A DNA stretch of 56,512 nucleotides from Colwellia sp. Lineage in GTDB: Bacteria; Pseudomonadota; Gammaproteobacteria; Enterobacterales; Alteromonadaceae. Each line of letters starts with the position of its first letter. The first letter of the stretch is position 1. This document shows positions 38,158-46,380 of the stretch, one piece after another. Where the stretch lies: the NCBI GenBank assembly GCA_026196955.1, contig JAPHTO010000110.1, positions 1 to 56,512 of the forward strand. The letters are read 5' to 3'. The notes beneath the pieces are model-generated. The model was not told the DNA's origin, searched no databases, and was given only the letters and a program-made list of their open reading frames with translations. A program made the position numbers and the translations under genes.

Positions 38158-38901
38158 TTATTGAATGTGATGATTGATGATGCGTTGAAGTTCACCGCTC
38201 TTCATTAGCTTTTTAATGTGTAAATCTAATATTCTTTTTTCTTTCGTTAGCTCAGGCCTTAAAATGATGTTTAAAGGAACTGTACTGATAGGACTTTTTC
38301 CTTGATAAAGTTTTTTTTCTTTAAACTCAGATGAAATCATTAGGCTAATCGCGTTATTTTCGTTGAATATTGCATAATCACATCTTCCCTTATATAACAT
38401 TCTTAGCATTGTTACTTGGCTCGATGAATCGATACGATTTAACATGTTTTGTTGAAAGTATGGCTCTAAATTAGGGTAGTTAAAACCAACTCTGGTACAG
38501 ATTTTTCTAATTGATTTTATATCTTTCAAAGAAAACTGCTCACTAAACTCTTCAACCCCATACAGAAAGCTTCTATGTTGTAGTATCGGGATGGTGGCAA
38601 TGAGTTTTTCAGGCTGTTTTAACCATTTATGACTTAGCATCATGAGATCAATTTTTCCCTGATATAAGGCGTTTTCACTACGTATACGGCTATTTGAAAC
38701 GAACCTAATATTAAGCTGATTTGTTTCAATTAATTCTTTTAAAACATCGGGAATAATGCCGAGATAATTATCGGCGTCAGTTGTTTTATATATATAAGGA
38801 GGAGAGCCAGGGTGATTAACAATAAATTTTAGCTGTATTTGTGCAGAAACAACACAGCTGACAAAACTACTTGCTAGAAAAAGTAACGTGGTTAATTTCA
38901 A
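38158..38901 (-). CDS. periplasmic substrate-binding protein (SBP family 3 type)
   Basis: A 247-residue exported protein. The signal peptide is about 1-20 (LLFLASSFVSCVVSA). The mature form has the two-lobe pattern of amino-acid-type binding proteins: FIVNHPGSPPYIYKTTDADNYLGIIPDVLKEL at the start (part shown), GKIDLMMLSH in the middle, and YKGRCDYAIFNENNA later. No ABC permease or ATPase lies nearby. Orphans of this sort may feed a sensor or cyclase. The ligand is unknown. Confidence 0.75.
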   Translation of the reverse strand: MKLTTLLFLASSFVSCVVSAQIQLKFIVNHPGSPPYIYKTTDADNYLGIIPDVLKELIETNQLNIRFVSNSRIRSENALYQGKIDLMMLSHKWLKQPEKLIATIPILQHRSFLYGVEEFSEQFSLKDIKSIRKICTRVGFNYPNLEPYFQQNMLNRIDSSSQVTMLRMLYKGRCDYAIFNENNAISLMISSEFKEKKLYQGKSPISTVPLNIILRPELTKEKRILDLHIKKLMKSGELQRIINHHIQ

Positions 38902-39204
38902 TTAACAATTCCAATAATTAATTAAATGGAAAATGATCTCTTTATGTATAGAGCCAATAGTCTCATAAAATAAGCTATTTACTTTATAGCTTCACTTAAG
39001 CGCATACAGACAATGTTATTATTAAAATAATATTAGCTAACCAATGGTACTATTACAAAAATCAGCATCTAGGTAAATAGTATTTAGCAGTAAAAACTTC
39101 GTAAGTTGGCACCACGATTAGTGATTACTTTTCATTTTATAATCACTAATAATAAGCAAAGGCTCTATATTGTGAAAAATACTATGACTTAGCAACATAT
39201 GGCA
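38902..39204. other. 303-bp AT-rich non-coding gap
   Basis: No reading frame is convincing. It contains one 11-bp perfect inverted repeat, ATTAGTGATTA at 39117-39127 with 39140-39150, about 55 bp beyond the stop of the leftward GST gene. No T-run follows it, so it is a weak candidate for a terminator. Nothing else can be supported. Confidence 0.5.
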
Positions 39205-39855
39205 TTATTTCTCGGGTATTCTTCCAATCGCTTCGAGACTCTTTGGAGCAGTCGCTAGCCAAGATGGGGATTGGCGCATGCGATCGAAATAATCATTAAG
39301 GTGTGGGTACATGCTCCAATCAAAAGGAACTTGTTCTTTGAAGAACTCAACATGGATTATAGAATAATCTGCCAATGTTATTGAGTCTCCTACCATATAA
39401 GATCGATCCTGTAGGTGCATGTTTAACACCGAGGCAAATCGAGTTAGTTGCGCTTTACTCCACTCGATAATAGCCTGATCTCCTTGCACATCCATAAAAT
39501 TTGGCTTAGCAATAGCTTCAAACGCAAGTGTACCAAATGCTTGATTAAAGTGAGCAAGCTCCCAACACTGCCAACGAACAATGTCAGCTCGGATGGCAAA
39601 ATCATGAGGAAATAAATGGTTATCTTCTGACTTGTCGGCTAAATACTGAATAATGGCATTTGATTCCCATAAGGTTAAGTCACCATCCACTAACGTTGGC
39701 ACCATCGAATTTGGATTTAAGGTGTTAAAAGCAGGTTTTCTAGTATCGCCAGCAAAAAGATCAAGATATTCAGTATCCACCTCTAGGCCTAGATGATTAA
39801 TCACCGCAAGCACTTTGCGGGAATTAGGTGAGCCAACAATGGCATACAATTTCAT
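39205..39855 (-). CDS. glutathione S-transferase family protein
   Basis: A 216-residue soluble GST. The N-terminal thioredoxin-like domain begins KLYAIVGSPNSRKVLAVINHLG, has NSMVPTLVDGDLTLWESNAIIQYLA with the cis-Pro and the glutathione-gripping Glu-Ser, and a helical C-terminal domain follows from about residue 85, with LTLADYSI-like (ITLADYSIIHVE) as the N-capping box. The gene diverges from the HxlR regulator across 105 bp holding two candidate operators. Detoxification of an electrophile is likely. Confidence 0.9.
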   Translation of the reverse strand: MKLYAIVGSPNSRKVLAVINHLGLEVDTEYLDLFAGDTRKPAFNTLNPNSMVPTLVDGDLTLWESNAIIQYLADKSEDNHLFPHDFAIRADIVRWQCWELAHFNQAFGTLAFEAIAKPNFMDVQGDQAIIEWSKAQLTRFASVLNMHLQDRSYMVGDSITLADYSIIHVEFFKEQVPFDWSMYPHLNDYFDRMRQSPSWLATAPKSLEAIGRIPEK

Positions 39856-39878
39856 ATTATTCTCCTTAATTAAAATTG

Positions 39879-39939
39879 ACTTGCTTTTTACAAGTTAAAT
39901 AAAGATTAGTTATTTAACTTTCTTTTTGCAAGTTAAATT
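39879..39939. promoter_or_regulatory. twin operator repeats between GST and HxlR genes
   Basis: Two copies, 38 bp apart, of a 22-bp unit read ACTTGCTTTTTACAAGT (39879-39895) and AACTTTCTTTTTGCAAGTT (39916-39934), each followed by TAAAT. Each holds an inverted repeat ACTT...AAGT. They lie in the divergent gap and are likely sites for the HxlR regulator, controlling both genes. Confidence 0.65.
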
Positions 39940-39960
39940 TGTTGTTGGTATTATTTATCA

Positions 39961-40389
39961 ATGGTAGATAAAAAATCAAAAAATTGGACGGGATGCCCCG
40001 TACGCTTTGGCATGAGTCAGTTCGGTGATAAATGGAGCTTCTTAATCATACGAGATATAATGTTTAAAGGGCGAAGATATTACAATGAATTCTTAGAAGC
40101 CGGCGAGGGAATATCAACGAATATTCTAGCTAACCGCTTAGCTGATTTAGAATTCAATGGTTTAGTAAGTAAGCACCAAGATACGATTAAACGCTCAAAA
40201 TATATTTATAGGCTGACAGAAAAAGGCATAGCCTTAATGCCAATGATGTTATCAATGATTGATTGGTCGGAAAGGTATGATGAGCAAACAGAAGTTCCAG
40301 CAGAGTTTATTAAAAAATTACGTGAGAGCCCTGAAGCGCTGCAAAAAGAACTATTAGAACAACTAACAAAAGATTCAACCAATGGTTAG
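39961..40389 (+). CDS. HxlR-family transcriptional regulator
   Basis: A 142-residue winged-helix DNA-binding protein. TGCPVRFGMSQFGDKWSFLI opens it with the conserved Cys at position 12 found in redox- or aldehyde-sensing family members. GRRYYNEFLEAGEGISTNILANRLADLEFNG is the helix-turn-helix (given in part) and YRLTEKG the wing. It diverges from a GST gene, whose product could remove the same compound that it senses. No ribosome site is evident before the ATG. Confidence 0.92.
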   Translation: MVDKKSKNWTGCPVRFGMSQFGDKWSFLIIRDIMFKGRRYYNEFLEAGEGISTNILANRLADLEFNGLVSKHQDTIKRSKYIYRLTEKGIALMPMMLSMIDWSERYDEQTEVPAEFIKKLRESPEALQKELLEQLTKDSTNG

Positions 40390-40597
40390 GCTTTTTCATT
40401 ATTTGTGAGCATCCGCATACGCGTGTGTCTTCGAAAATTTCAATACTAGGTGATCAGGGGTGATAAGCCCTGTAGACAGGTAGGTGAATTAATTTAACTT
40501 ACCTGTTTTACCAAATGCTAACTTTAACCGCACTAGATGAAAGGATCATTAGTGAAAGACGCAATAAGGTGGTTGGAATTTCAATTCAATTTATACA

Positions 40598-41482
40598 TTA
40601 TTTCAATTTTTCGCTCTCAAAATAGCTTGCCAAAAAGTCAATAAAAGCTCTTATCCTAAAAGGTAAGTAATCTTCATTTTTATATACGGCATACATAGGG
40701 AGTGAATGCTTTTCTACATTTTCAAATACCTCAATAAGTTCATTCTTATCTATGTGCTTTTGAACCATCCATTTAGGCATTGCGGCTATACCCAACCCTA
40801 ATATTGCCATATTAACGATCATTTCGGGACTATCGCTAGAGAAAATTTCTCGAACGGTATATTTTTCTTTATTGAAATACCAAACATTAGAGGGGTTGCT
40901 TAATGAATAAGTAATGCAGTGATAGTGGGCTATTTCTTTATGGGATATCGGTGTTCCGTTTTGCTTCAAATAGTCAGGCGAGGCGAAATAACAAAGTTCG
41001 TGGTCAAGCAGCTTTTTGGCCTTTAAGCCTGAGTCTTTAAGATTAGACGCCCTAATTGCGATATCTATATCATCATTGTAGAGGTTCACTTGTTTATCGT
41101 TTACGGAGACATTGATTGAAACCTTGGGGTTTAAGTTAATGAAATCGCGAATTGGTATAGCGAGGCGTTGTGTCGCAAATGCAGAAGGCGCAGATATTTT
41201 TAATTCACCGACTACTTGGCTTAACTCATTTTTAAGCCGTTGCTCTGTTATGGTTATTTTTTCAATGAGTTCGTGACATTGCTTGAGGTACTGTTTACCC
41301 GCACTTGTTAAGCTTACTTTTCGAGAGGTTCGGTGAAAAAGTGTAAAGCCAAGCGAGTTTTCTAGCCATGCAATTTTTTTGCTCACCGCTCCTTGACTCA
41401 TGTTTAATTCATTTGCTGTAGCGGTAAAGCTGCCTAATCTGGCTATTTGGTTAAATAGCTTAATACATTCAAACTTATCCAT
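40598..41482 (-). CDS. LysR-family transcriptional regulator
   Basis: A 294-residue LTTR. The N-terminal helix-turn-helix is FNQIARLGSFTATANELNMS followed by QGAVSKKIAWLE. The effector-binding domain starts near residue 90 (GELKISAPSAFATQRL) and matches the CrgA-like group. I chose the ATG at 41482, where GGGA lies 6 nt upstream; the frame is open to 41524. It diverges from a DoxX-like membrane protein gene and is the likely regulator of it. Confidence 0.92.
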   Translation of the reverse strand: MDKFECIKLFNQIARLGSFTATANELNMSQGAVSKKIAWLENSLGFTLFHRTSRKVSLTSAGKQYLKQCHELIEKITITEQRLKNELSQVVGELKISAPSAFATQRLAIPIRDFINLNPKVSINVSVNDKQVNLYNDDIDIAIRASNLKDSGLKAKKLLDHELCYFASPDYLKQNGTPISHKEIAHYHCITYSLSNPSNVWYFNKEKYTVREIFSSDSPEMIVNMAILGLGIAAMPKWMVQKHIDKNELIEVFENVEKHSLPMYAVYKNEDYLPFRIRAFIDFLASYFESEKLK

Positions 41483-41486
41483 ACAC

Positions 41487-41501
41487 ATTCCCAATTGGAA
41501 T
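41487..41501. promoter_or_regulatory. candidate LysR binding site
   Basis: ATTCC-CAATT-GGAAT is an inverted repeat with a T-N11-A core (T41488, A41500), typical for LysR proteins. It lies just upstream of the lysR start codon in the gap shared with the DoxX-like gene. Confidence 0.5.
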
Positions 41502-41582
41502 ACCAATAACGATAAAAATAGCATTTATTCAGTTAGTTCGGAATGGTTTAATGTACTTAATTATTCAGATAGGAACTTTTAC

Positions 41583-41954
41583 ATGACAATTATTACTATT
41601 TTACTCACGTTTTTCTTTATATTTGCTAGCTCAATAAAAATATTAGCTTGGCAAAAATTTATATTTGAAACCCAACTTATCTTTTTTAAAAAATATGGGT
41701 TAAATCGTAACCATATGTTTTGCATAGGGCTTATTGAGTTAAGTGCAGCCATTACTCTTGTGATCTCGATGATATTCGATTTTGAAGTTTTAAATGGCAT
41801 AGGCGCGTTAGGTATTGCCTTTACATCACTAGGGGCAATTTATTTTCACCTAAGATTCGATACCATTAAAGATGCAATTCCAGCAATAGTTACTTTGTTG
41901 CTTTCAACGGTATTGATCGTATCTAATCAAGCGTTGCTTAAGTTAGCAATATAG
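41583..41954 (+). CDS. DoxX-like inner-membrane protein
   Basis: A 123-residue protein with four predicted membrane helices: TILLTFFFIFASSIKILA, CIGLIELSAAITLVISMIF, GIGALGIAFTSLGAIYFHL and AIVTLLLSTVLIVSNQ. The AWQKFIFETQ and HLRFD segments between helices match the DoxX-like group. The frame is open upstream, but the ATG at 41583 has AGGA 8 nt before it. Function is unknown; relatives accompany redox enzymes. Confidence 0.78.
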   Translation: MTIITILLTFFFIFASSIKILAWQKFIFETQLIFFKKYGLNRNHMFCIGLIELSAAITLVISMIFDFEVLNGIGALGIAFTSLGAIYFHLRFDTIKDAIPAIVTLLLSTVLIVSNQALLKLAI

Positions 41955-42063
41955 TGATTTTGTTTTTAAGCTGTGACATAGGCCGCTATAAGCTCGTTTG
42001 CGTCCATCGGTTGTTCTCAGAACACAAATGGGACACTGATAATAGTTAAACAGGATGCGTTAA

Positions 42064-42732
42064 CTAGCCCTCGCCTGAATTCTTTGTTTGCCTAGCAGGC
42101 TCAGCCAACATTATAAAACCCAGCCATGAGAACCATACAATTTGGCTTATACCAAAAATTTCTGTAAGCACTTCAGCAGGATAAACGGTAAGTATGCCAA
42201 CAACACCAACGAAAATTCCAAAGTAATTAATTTTGTTAGAAAGCTCATCACCTTTTAAAGCAGCAAAACTTAACAATAGCACCCATAGCCCTCCAACAAC
42301 TTCGTTTCCACCACCTAAACCTTCAACTACAGAGTAAATAGCCCGCCAGACTGTCATAGCTTGCTCTGGATCTTTAGTTGATAGTTCCAAAACGGCAGAT
42401 AACCCAATATTTGCAATCATTCCACTAGCAATGACTAAACCTACCCATACAACTCCAAATAGTGAGGCGATTTGTGAAAGAGTTGGGGAATTGCTTTTCA
42501 AACGCTCATTAATCGCCAACACTAATACAGCCAAAAAAATCCCAAAGAGTACATACATAATGAGATTTACGATGGACAGAATGACCTGATTTTCAGCTAG
42601 AAAAGCAAACTTTTGTACAGAATCAGCTTCGGTAGGGAAGTTCCAAAATGCACCAAAGAAAATAAAAGCCGACACGTAAATAGTGGCCTCTAAAAGGGCT
42701 GCCATACCGCCAAGTTTTTGAAGATTATTCAC
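42064..42732 (-). CDS. DUF4386-like membrane protein
   Basis: A 222-residue protein with about six membrane helices and no charged catalytic core. LGGMAALLEATIYVSAFIFF opens it, LSIVNLIMYVLFGIFLAVLVLAIN and FGVVWVGLVIASGMIANIGLS follow, and GLGGGNEVVGGLWVLLLSFAALK is the loop most typical of the DUF4386 group. Function unknown. It diverges from the AraC-type regulator over a 234-bp gap, so it may be its target. Confidence 0.65.
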   Translation of the reverse strand: MNNLQKLGGMAALLEATIYVSAFIFFGAFWNFPTEADSVQKFAFLAENQVILSIVNLIMYVLFGIFLAVLVLAINERLKSNSPTLSQIASLFGVVWVGLVIASGMIANIGLSAVLELSTKDPEQAMTVWRAIYSVVEGLGGGNEVVGGLWVLLLSFAALKGDELSNKINYFGIFVGVVGILTVYPAEVLTEIFGISQIVWFSWLGFIMLAEPARQTKNSGEG

Positions 42733-42965
42733 GAAAGATTATCCTTATATTTTTGGGTTCTGAAAGATCAACAGACTCTACAGCTCACCTTTAAAATTTA
42801 TTTTGTATTGCCGAGGCAACTATCCAACGGCTGTGTATTATCTTCGCTGTTTTGGGCGCTCAAATCGTCCGAGACTGCAAGGGCGGACACTTTTTTGTGT
42901 TTTAATCGCATCAGAGACGGTACAATCATCTCTCATTATCACACGAATTATAAATAAATGGGGGA

Positions 42966-44141
42966 GTGGTCTTGGAAGATCTTGTAGTGCTTGCAATTAC
43001 AATGATAACACTTGGACAAATTGGCTTTTGTCTTCCTCAGCTTCTTTCACGCGCATTCCACACCCAAACTTATTTTCCCCTAGCGATTTTCTTTGTTGCT
43101 AATGGTGTCATCGCGTTAGGGCCTGCGATATTTTTGCTAACTCCAGCATGGAACACGATTTACATCGCTTCAATATTTCCGGCATGGCTTCTTCTTGGCC
43201 CTGCGTTATGGCTATATGTAGAAGGACTTACATCAAGTACACCTTGGCACATGCAACCTAAGCACGCTGTTCAGCTTATCCCCTTCGTTTTGGGCTTAAT
43301 TGTCACTGGGTTAATCATTAGTTTACCGCTGGAAATGCGTCAGAGTATCTTTAGCGATGGAGCGGATATTGAAACCGGATTTCCACTTGTGGTGGTCGTA
43401 AGCATGTTTCTGGCAATGTTACTTTGGGCTGTGCAGTCTGGGTACTATGTTATCCGTATAATTATTCGGTTATCTAAATATAGGAAGCAACTAAAGGATC
43501 TGTTTGCCAGTAATGAACAACGGGAACTAGGTTGGTTGAGCTGGGTATTACTGATTACCGCAGGTACTTGGTTCCTTGCCTTTGCAAGCTTAATATCAAC
43601 GTTAGTACAAGACAACTCATTGTTCAGCTACAGGTTTGGAACAACGCTATTGCTGATTTTGGTATGGACTTTGGCTTATTGGGGGTTGCGACAAAAACCT
43701 GGCTTTGAAGGGCGATATGCAGACGATGAACCTGATATATCAACACCTGAAAATGCCAATTCAGAAAATGGCAAAAAATATGTGCGTTCCGCTCTTGGTA
43801 AAGATCAAGCTCTTCGTATTGCAGACAAAATTAACACTGCTATGGAGCAGGAACAGCTACATTTAGACCCAAGCCTATCTTTACATAAGCTTGCACGGCA
43901 TGTTGCAATTCCCCCCAACTATATTTCCCAAACATTAAACGAAACAATGGGCATAAACTTTTTCGATTTTGTCAATAAATGGCGAATTAAAACGGCTAAA
44001 CCCAAAATAATCGCCAATGAAGATACTGTGTTAAACATCGCCCTAGAAGTTGGTTTTAATGCGCGATCATCTTTTTATAAGGTATTTAAAAAGGAAACTG
44101 GCAAAACACCCACGGAGTTTCGCAAGTCACATCATGCATAA
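42966..44141 (+). CDS. membrane-bound AraC-type regulator
   Basis: A 391-residue protein with about seven membrane helices in residues 1-245 and a cytosolic AraC-type DNA-binding domain from about 290. The latter reads LSLHKLARHVAIPPNYISQTLNE, then the second helix-turn-helix VLNIALEVGFNARSSFYKVF and KKETGKTPTEFR, the AraC signature. The start is uncertain: a GTG at 42966 directly abuts GGGGGAG, and a TTG at 42972 has better spacing. It probably senses a signal in or across the membrane. Confidence 0.85.
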   Translation: MVLEDLVVLAITMITLGQIGFCLPQLLSRAFHTQTYFPLAIFFVANGVIALGPAIFLLTPAWNTIYIASIFPAWLLLGPALWLYVEGLTSSTPWHMQPKHAVQLIPFVLGLIVTGLIISLPLEMRQSIFSDGADIETGFPLVVVVSMFLAMLLWAVQSGYYVIRIIIRLSKYRKQLKDLFASNEQRELGWLSWVLLITAGTWFLAFASLISTLVQDNSLFSYRFGTTLLLILVWTLAYWGLRQKPGFEGRYADDEPDISTPENANSENGKKYVRSALGKDQALRIADKINTAMEQEQLHLDPSLSLHKLARHVAIPPNYISQTLNETMGINFFDFVNKWRIKTAKPKIIANEDTVLNIALEVGFNARSSFYKVFKKETGKTPTEFRKSHHA

Positions 44142-44229
44142 ACAAGCGTGTTTGTAGAGTAACCAACGCCTGTGGATCTTCTAAATCCGAAATTTAATCA
44201 AACACATAACTACAGCCATTTATTTTCAG

Positions 44230-45195
44230 CTAGAATTCCAGCATATCAATCCAGTCGATTGACTCTAAGTAGCTTATTGTTTCTTCAGCTAAGGGGTTCT
44301 CAACTAAATTAACATAATTTAACTTCGGATTATTTGAAAAATCTATTGATTCTATACTGTTTTTCCAGAGGTTTAATTTTGTTAAGTTCGCTGAATAGCT
44401 CAAATCTATATTCGATAAGCTATTATGGCTTAGAGAAAGTATTTCTAGGGCTGGTAGGTCAAATTCGACATGTTGTAATTTTGAGTTTGTTACTTCAACT
44501 ATAGTAAGTGCAGGGTGATTGGTTAATGAAAGGTTCGTTAATAAATTTCCTATAATTGTTAACTCTCTAAGGTTTAAATTATTGTCAAAATTAATGTGCG
44601 TTATATCACCCCACGTTGTTCTAACTATCCCATTATTAGTTGGTGTAGGAGGCACTTGAAAATCTTCAAAATTTAATAGCTGCAATTCTTCAAGCTCTGT
44701 TAATGTTTCAACATTTAAAGCTTCAAGTGGATTATCATTTATATAGATGTTTTTTATCTTTGTATTGTAGGTAAGATTTATATTTTTAAGGTTAGTGTTC
44801 TGAGATAAAAACAATTCTTGTAAGTTTACTAGATCATCAATGTTAATTTGTTTAATTGATGATGAAGACAAAGTGAAACTTGTTATTTGCGTGAAATGGT
44901 TAGAGTCGATAAAACCACTTTCTAAATGACTTAATTTTACTTTCATTATGTTCGGAAATAATAACAGATCTTCTGTGCTATTAGAGCTAGTAGTATTATA
45001 AGAGTTCGCGTAACAGATAAATTCTGTTAACTCATCAGCATATGTTAAGTCTTGTGCAGAGGCTGTTCTGTTAACACAGTTTTTAATTTCTTCTGATATA
45101 AAATCAATATCACTAATGGCTATTCGTTTATCGCCTTCGCTATCACTAGAACACCCAACTAAAATAGCCACAAAAAGAAGTGGTATATACTTCAC
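44230..45195 (-). CDS. leucine-rich-repeat lipoprotein
   Basis: A 321-residue predicted lipoprotein with a lipobox ILVGC (Cys15). After a Cys pair (NCVNRTASAQDLTYADELTEFIC, shown for position) comes a run of LRRs of about 21-22 residues, e.g. LVNLQELFLSQNTNLKNINL and LEILSLSHNSLSNIDLSYSA, to the end. It has no enzyme domain. It occupies the place where polA lies next to engB in E. coli and Pseudomonas. Role: likely binding on the cell surface. The AT-rich gene could be laterally acquired. Confidence 0.85.
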   Translation of the reverse strand: MKYIPLLFVAILVGCSSDSEGDKRIAISDIDFISEEIKNCVNRTASAQDLTYADELTEFICYANSYNTTSSNSTEDLLLFPNIMKVKLSHLESGFIDSNHFTQITSFTLSSSSIKQINIDDLVNLQELFLSQNTNLKNINLTYNTKIKNIYINDNPLEALNVETLTELEELQLLNFEDFQVPPTPTNNGIVRTTWGDITHINFDNNLNLRELTIIGNLLTNLSLTNHPALTIVEVTNSKLQHVEFDLPALEILSLSHNSLSNIDLSYSANLTKLNLWKNSIESIDFSNNPKLNYVNLVENPLAEETISYLESIDWIDMLEF

Positions 45196-45364
45196 AAAAA
45201 GATACCTTGTTTAATTTAAAGTCTTGAATTATTCAATGGTATTTAAAGTCTGTCAATAAACAAAGAGCTTATAGTGGTCTGTCAGGTTTAGTTAGGCTCT
45301 GATATTTTGTTCTGGTTAAATTCTCATTATTTATGACGATCCACACACCACAATAGAAAGAGAA

Positions 45365-45378
45365 TTGATCCAGATCAA
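45365..45378. promoter_or_regulatory. FNR-type box upstream of small RNA B
   Basis: TTGAT-CCAG-ATCAA is an exact match to the FNR consensus half-sites and spacing. It is centred near -72 relative to the predicted small RNA start site, close to the -71.5 class I position. It fits an oxygen-controlled RNA, like FnrS in E. coli. The chance rate of a 14-bp match with 4 free bases is not low genome-wide, so it remains a candidate. Confidence 0.55.
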
Positions 45379-45407
45379 CATCAATAGAGTATTTATACTA
45401 TTTTTAC

Positions 45408-45437
45408 TTTACATTTATAGAGTCGTTGCTCTATAAT
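45408..45437 (+). promoter_or_regulatory. sigma-70 promoter of small RNA B
   Basis: TTTACA at 45408-45413 and a perfect TATAAT at 45432-45437 are separated by 18 bp. The start is expected near 45444. No reading frame follows on this strand. Confidence 0.78.
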
Positions 45438-45443
45438 GTCTGT

Positions 45444-45543
45444 GTTCCTTAGCGAACACTTATTGTAATAATTTTTATTCTAGCTTTCCCCATAGCTAAT
45501 ATGCCGATGACTCTTCCTTGTAAGAAATATCATCGGCTTTTTT
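45444..45543 (+). ncRNA. small RNA B (paralogue of small RNA A, Spot 42 position)
   Basis: A predicted RNA of about 100 nt. The terminator stem GCCGATGA (45503-45510) pairs with 45530-45537, followed by six T. The core 45477-45500 differs from small RNA A at one of 24 bases; it forms TAGCT/AGCTA around a TTCCCCAT loop. TTATTGTAATAATT upstream also parallels copy A. It is convergent with engB, the place of spf (Spot 42) in E. coli. Primary sequence beyond TTCTAxCTTTC does not look like Spot 42, so it may be a diverged relative or an independent RNA in the same locus. Confidence 0.8.
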
Positions 45544-45560
45544 ATGTCTTAAATCCTTGC

Positions 45561-46178
45561 TTATTCGTTTACTTCTTCAGCAAACCAATCACAAATAATT
45601 GCGTTAGCTTGTTCAGCGCCAGTGCGTTTTAAGGAAGAGAAGGCTTGAACTTTTATATCTCCTTGAAGTTCAGCAAGCACTTTTTTCACTTTTAAGACCT
45701 CAGCGCTACGTTTTCCTTGAGATAATTTGTCTGCTTTAGTGAGCAGTGCAAGTACAGGAAGTTCGCTATCAACAGCCCACTCAATAAGATCCATGTCTAA
45801 ATCTTTTAATGGATGTCTGATATCCATTAAAACCACAAGCCCTTTTAAACTCTCACGCTTTTCTAGGTATTCACCTAGTGCTTTTTGCCATTTCTTTTTC
45901 ATTTCTAGTGGTACTTTGGCAAAACCATAACCCGGTAGATCAATGAGACGCTTATTATTTGCTATTTCAAATACATTGATTAATTGTGTTCGACCAGGCG
46001 TTTTACTGGTTCGCGCTAGGCTTTTTTGATTGGTTAATGTATTTAAAGCACTGGATTTTCCAGCATTCGAGCGACCAGCAAAAGCAACTTCAATGCCTGC
46101 GTCTTCAGGTAATTTACGAATATCGGGCGCACTGATGGTAAAAGTGGCTTTGCTTAAATGTATAGTTGTAGAAGACAA
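45561..46178 (-). CDS. engB: ribosome-biogenesis GTPase EngB (YihA)
   Basis: A 205-residue GTPase that helps assemble the large ribosomal subunit. GRSNAGKSS at 35-43 is the P-loop, [12 protein letters not shown] the switch I Thr region, [12 protein letters not shown] the G3 box and LLTKADKLS the G4 box. The length is as in E. coli (210). It is followed by small RNA B and preceded by the cytochrome c4 gene in divergence; the c4-engB pair is also seen in Pseudomonas. Confidence 0.96.
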   Translation of the reverse strand: MSSTTIHLSKATFTISAPDIRKLPEDAGIEVAFAGRSNAGKSSALNTLTNQKSLARTSKTPGRTQLINVFEIANNKRLIDLPGYGFAKVPLEMKKKWQKALGEYLEKRESLKGLVVLMDIRHPLKDLDMDLIEWAVDSELPVLALLTKADKLSQGKRSAEVLKVKKVLAELQGDIKVQAFSSLKRTGAEQANAIICDWFAEEVNE

Positions 46179-46380
46179 GGGCTTAACTCTGTAAAAAATA
46201 AAGTTGATTATAACGTTTTCTGAGGGGGTATTACTTAAAAAAATGAATAAATTGGTGAAATACAGTGTTTTTCAAGGAAATTTTTCTTTGATGCTGTTAC
46301 ACACTGCTTATATTAGTGTAAAATGCCGTCAATTATTTATCTGAATTTAATTTATTTTTCGACAAGCAGAGAGCAACTCA

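Larger units (their letters stand above)
45196..45560. other. 365-bp non-coding gap holding small RNA B
   Basis: Between the LRR lipoprotein gene and engB, both leftward, a rightward small RNA gene is found with an FNR-type box and sigma-70 promoter. These are listed separately. The first 165 bp next to the lipoprotein gene holds nothing else I can support. Confidence 0.6.

Noticed and set aside
39117..39150. 11-bp inverted repeat as a terminator for the GST gene
   Set aside because: No T-run follows on the minus strand, so I list it only as part of the gap.
42803..43102. Rightward 99-codon frame overlapping the start of the AraC-type regulator
   Set aside because: It has no ribosome site or family features and overlaps a clear membrane-regulator gene in another frame.
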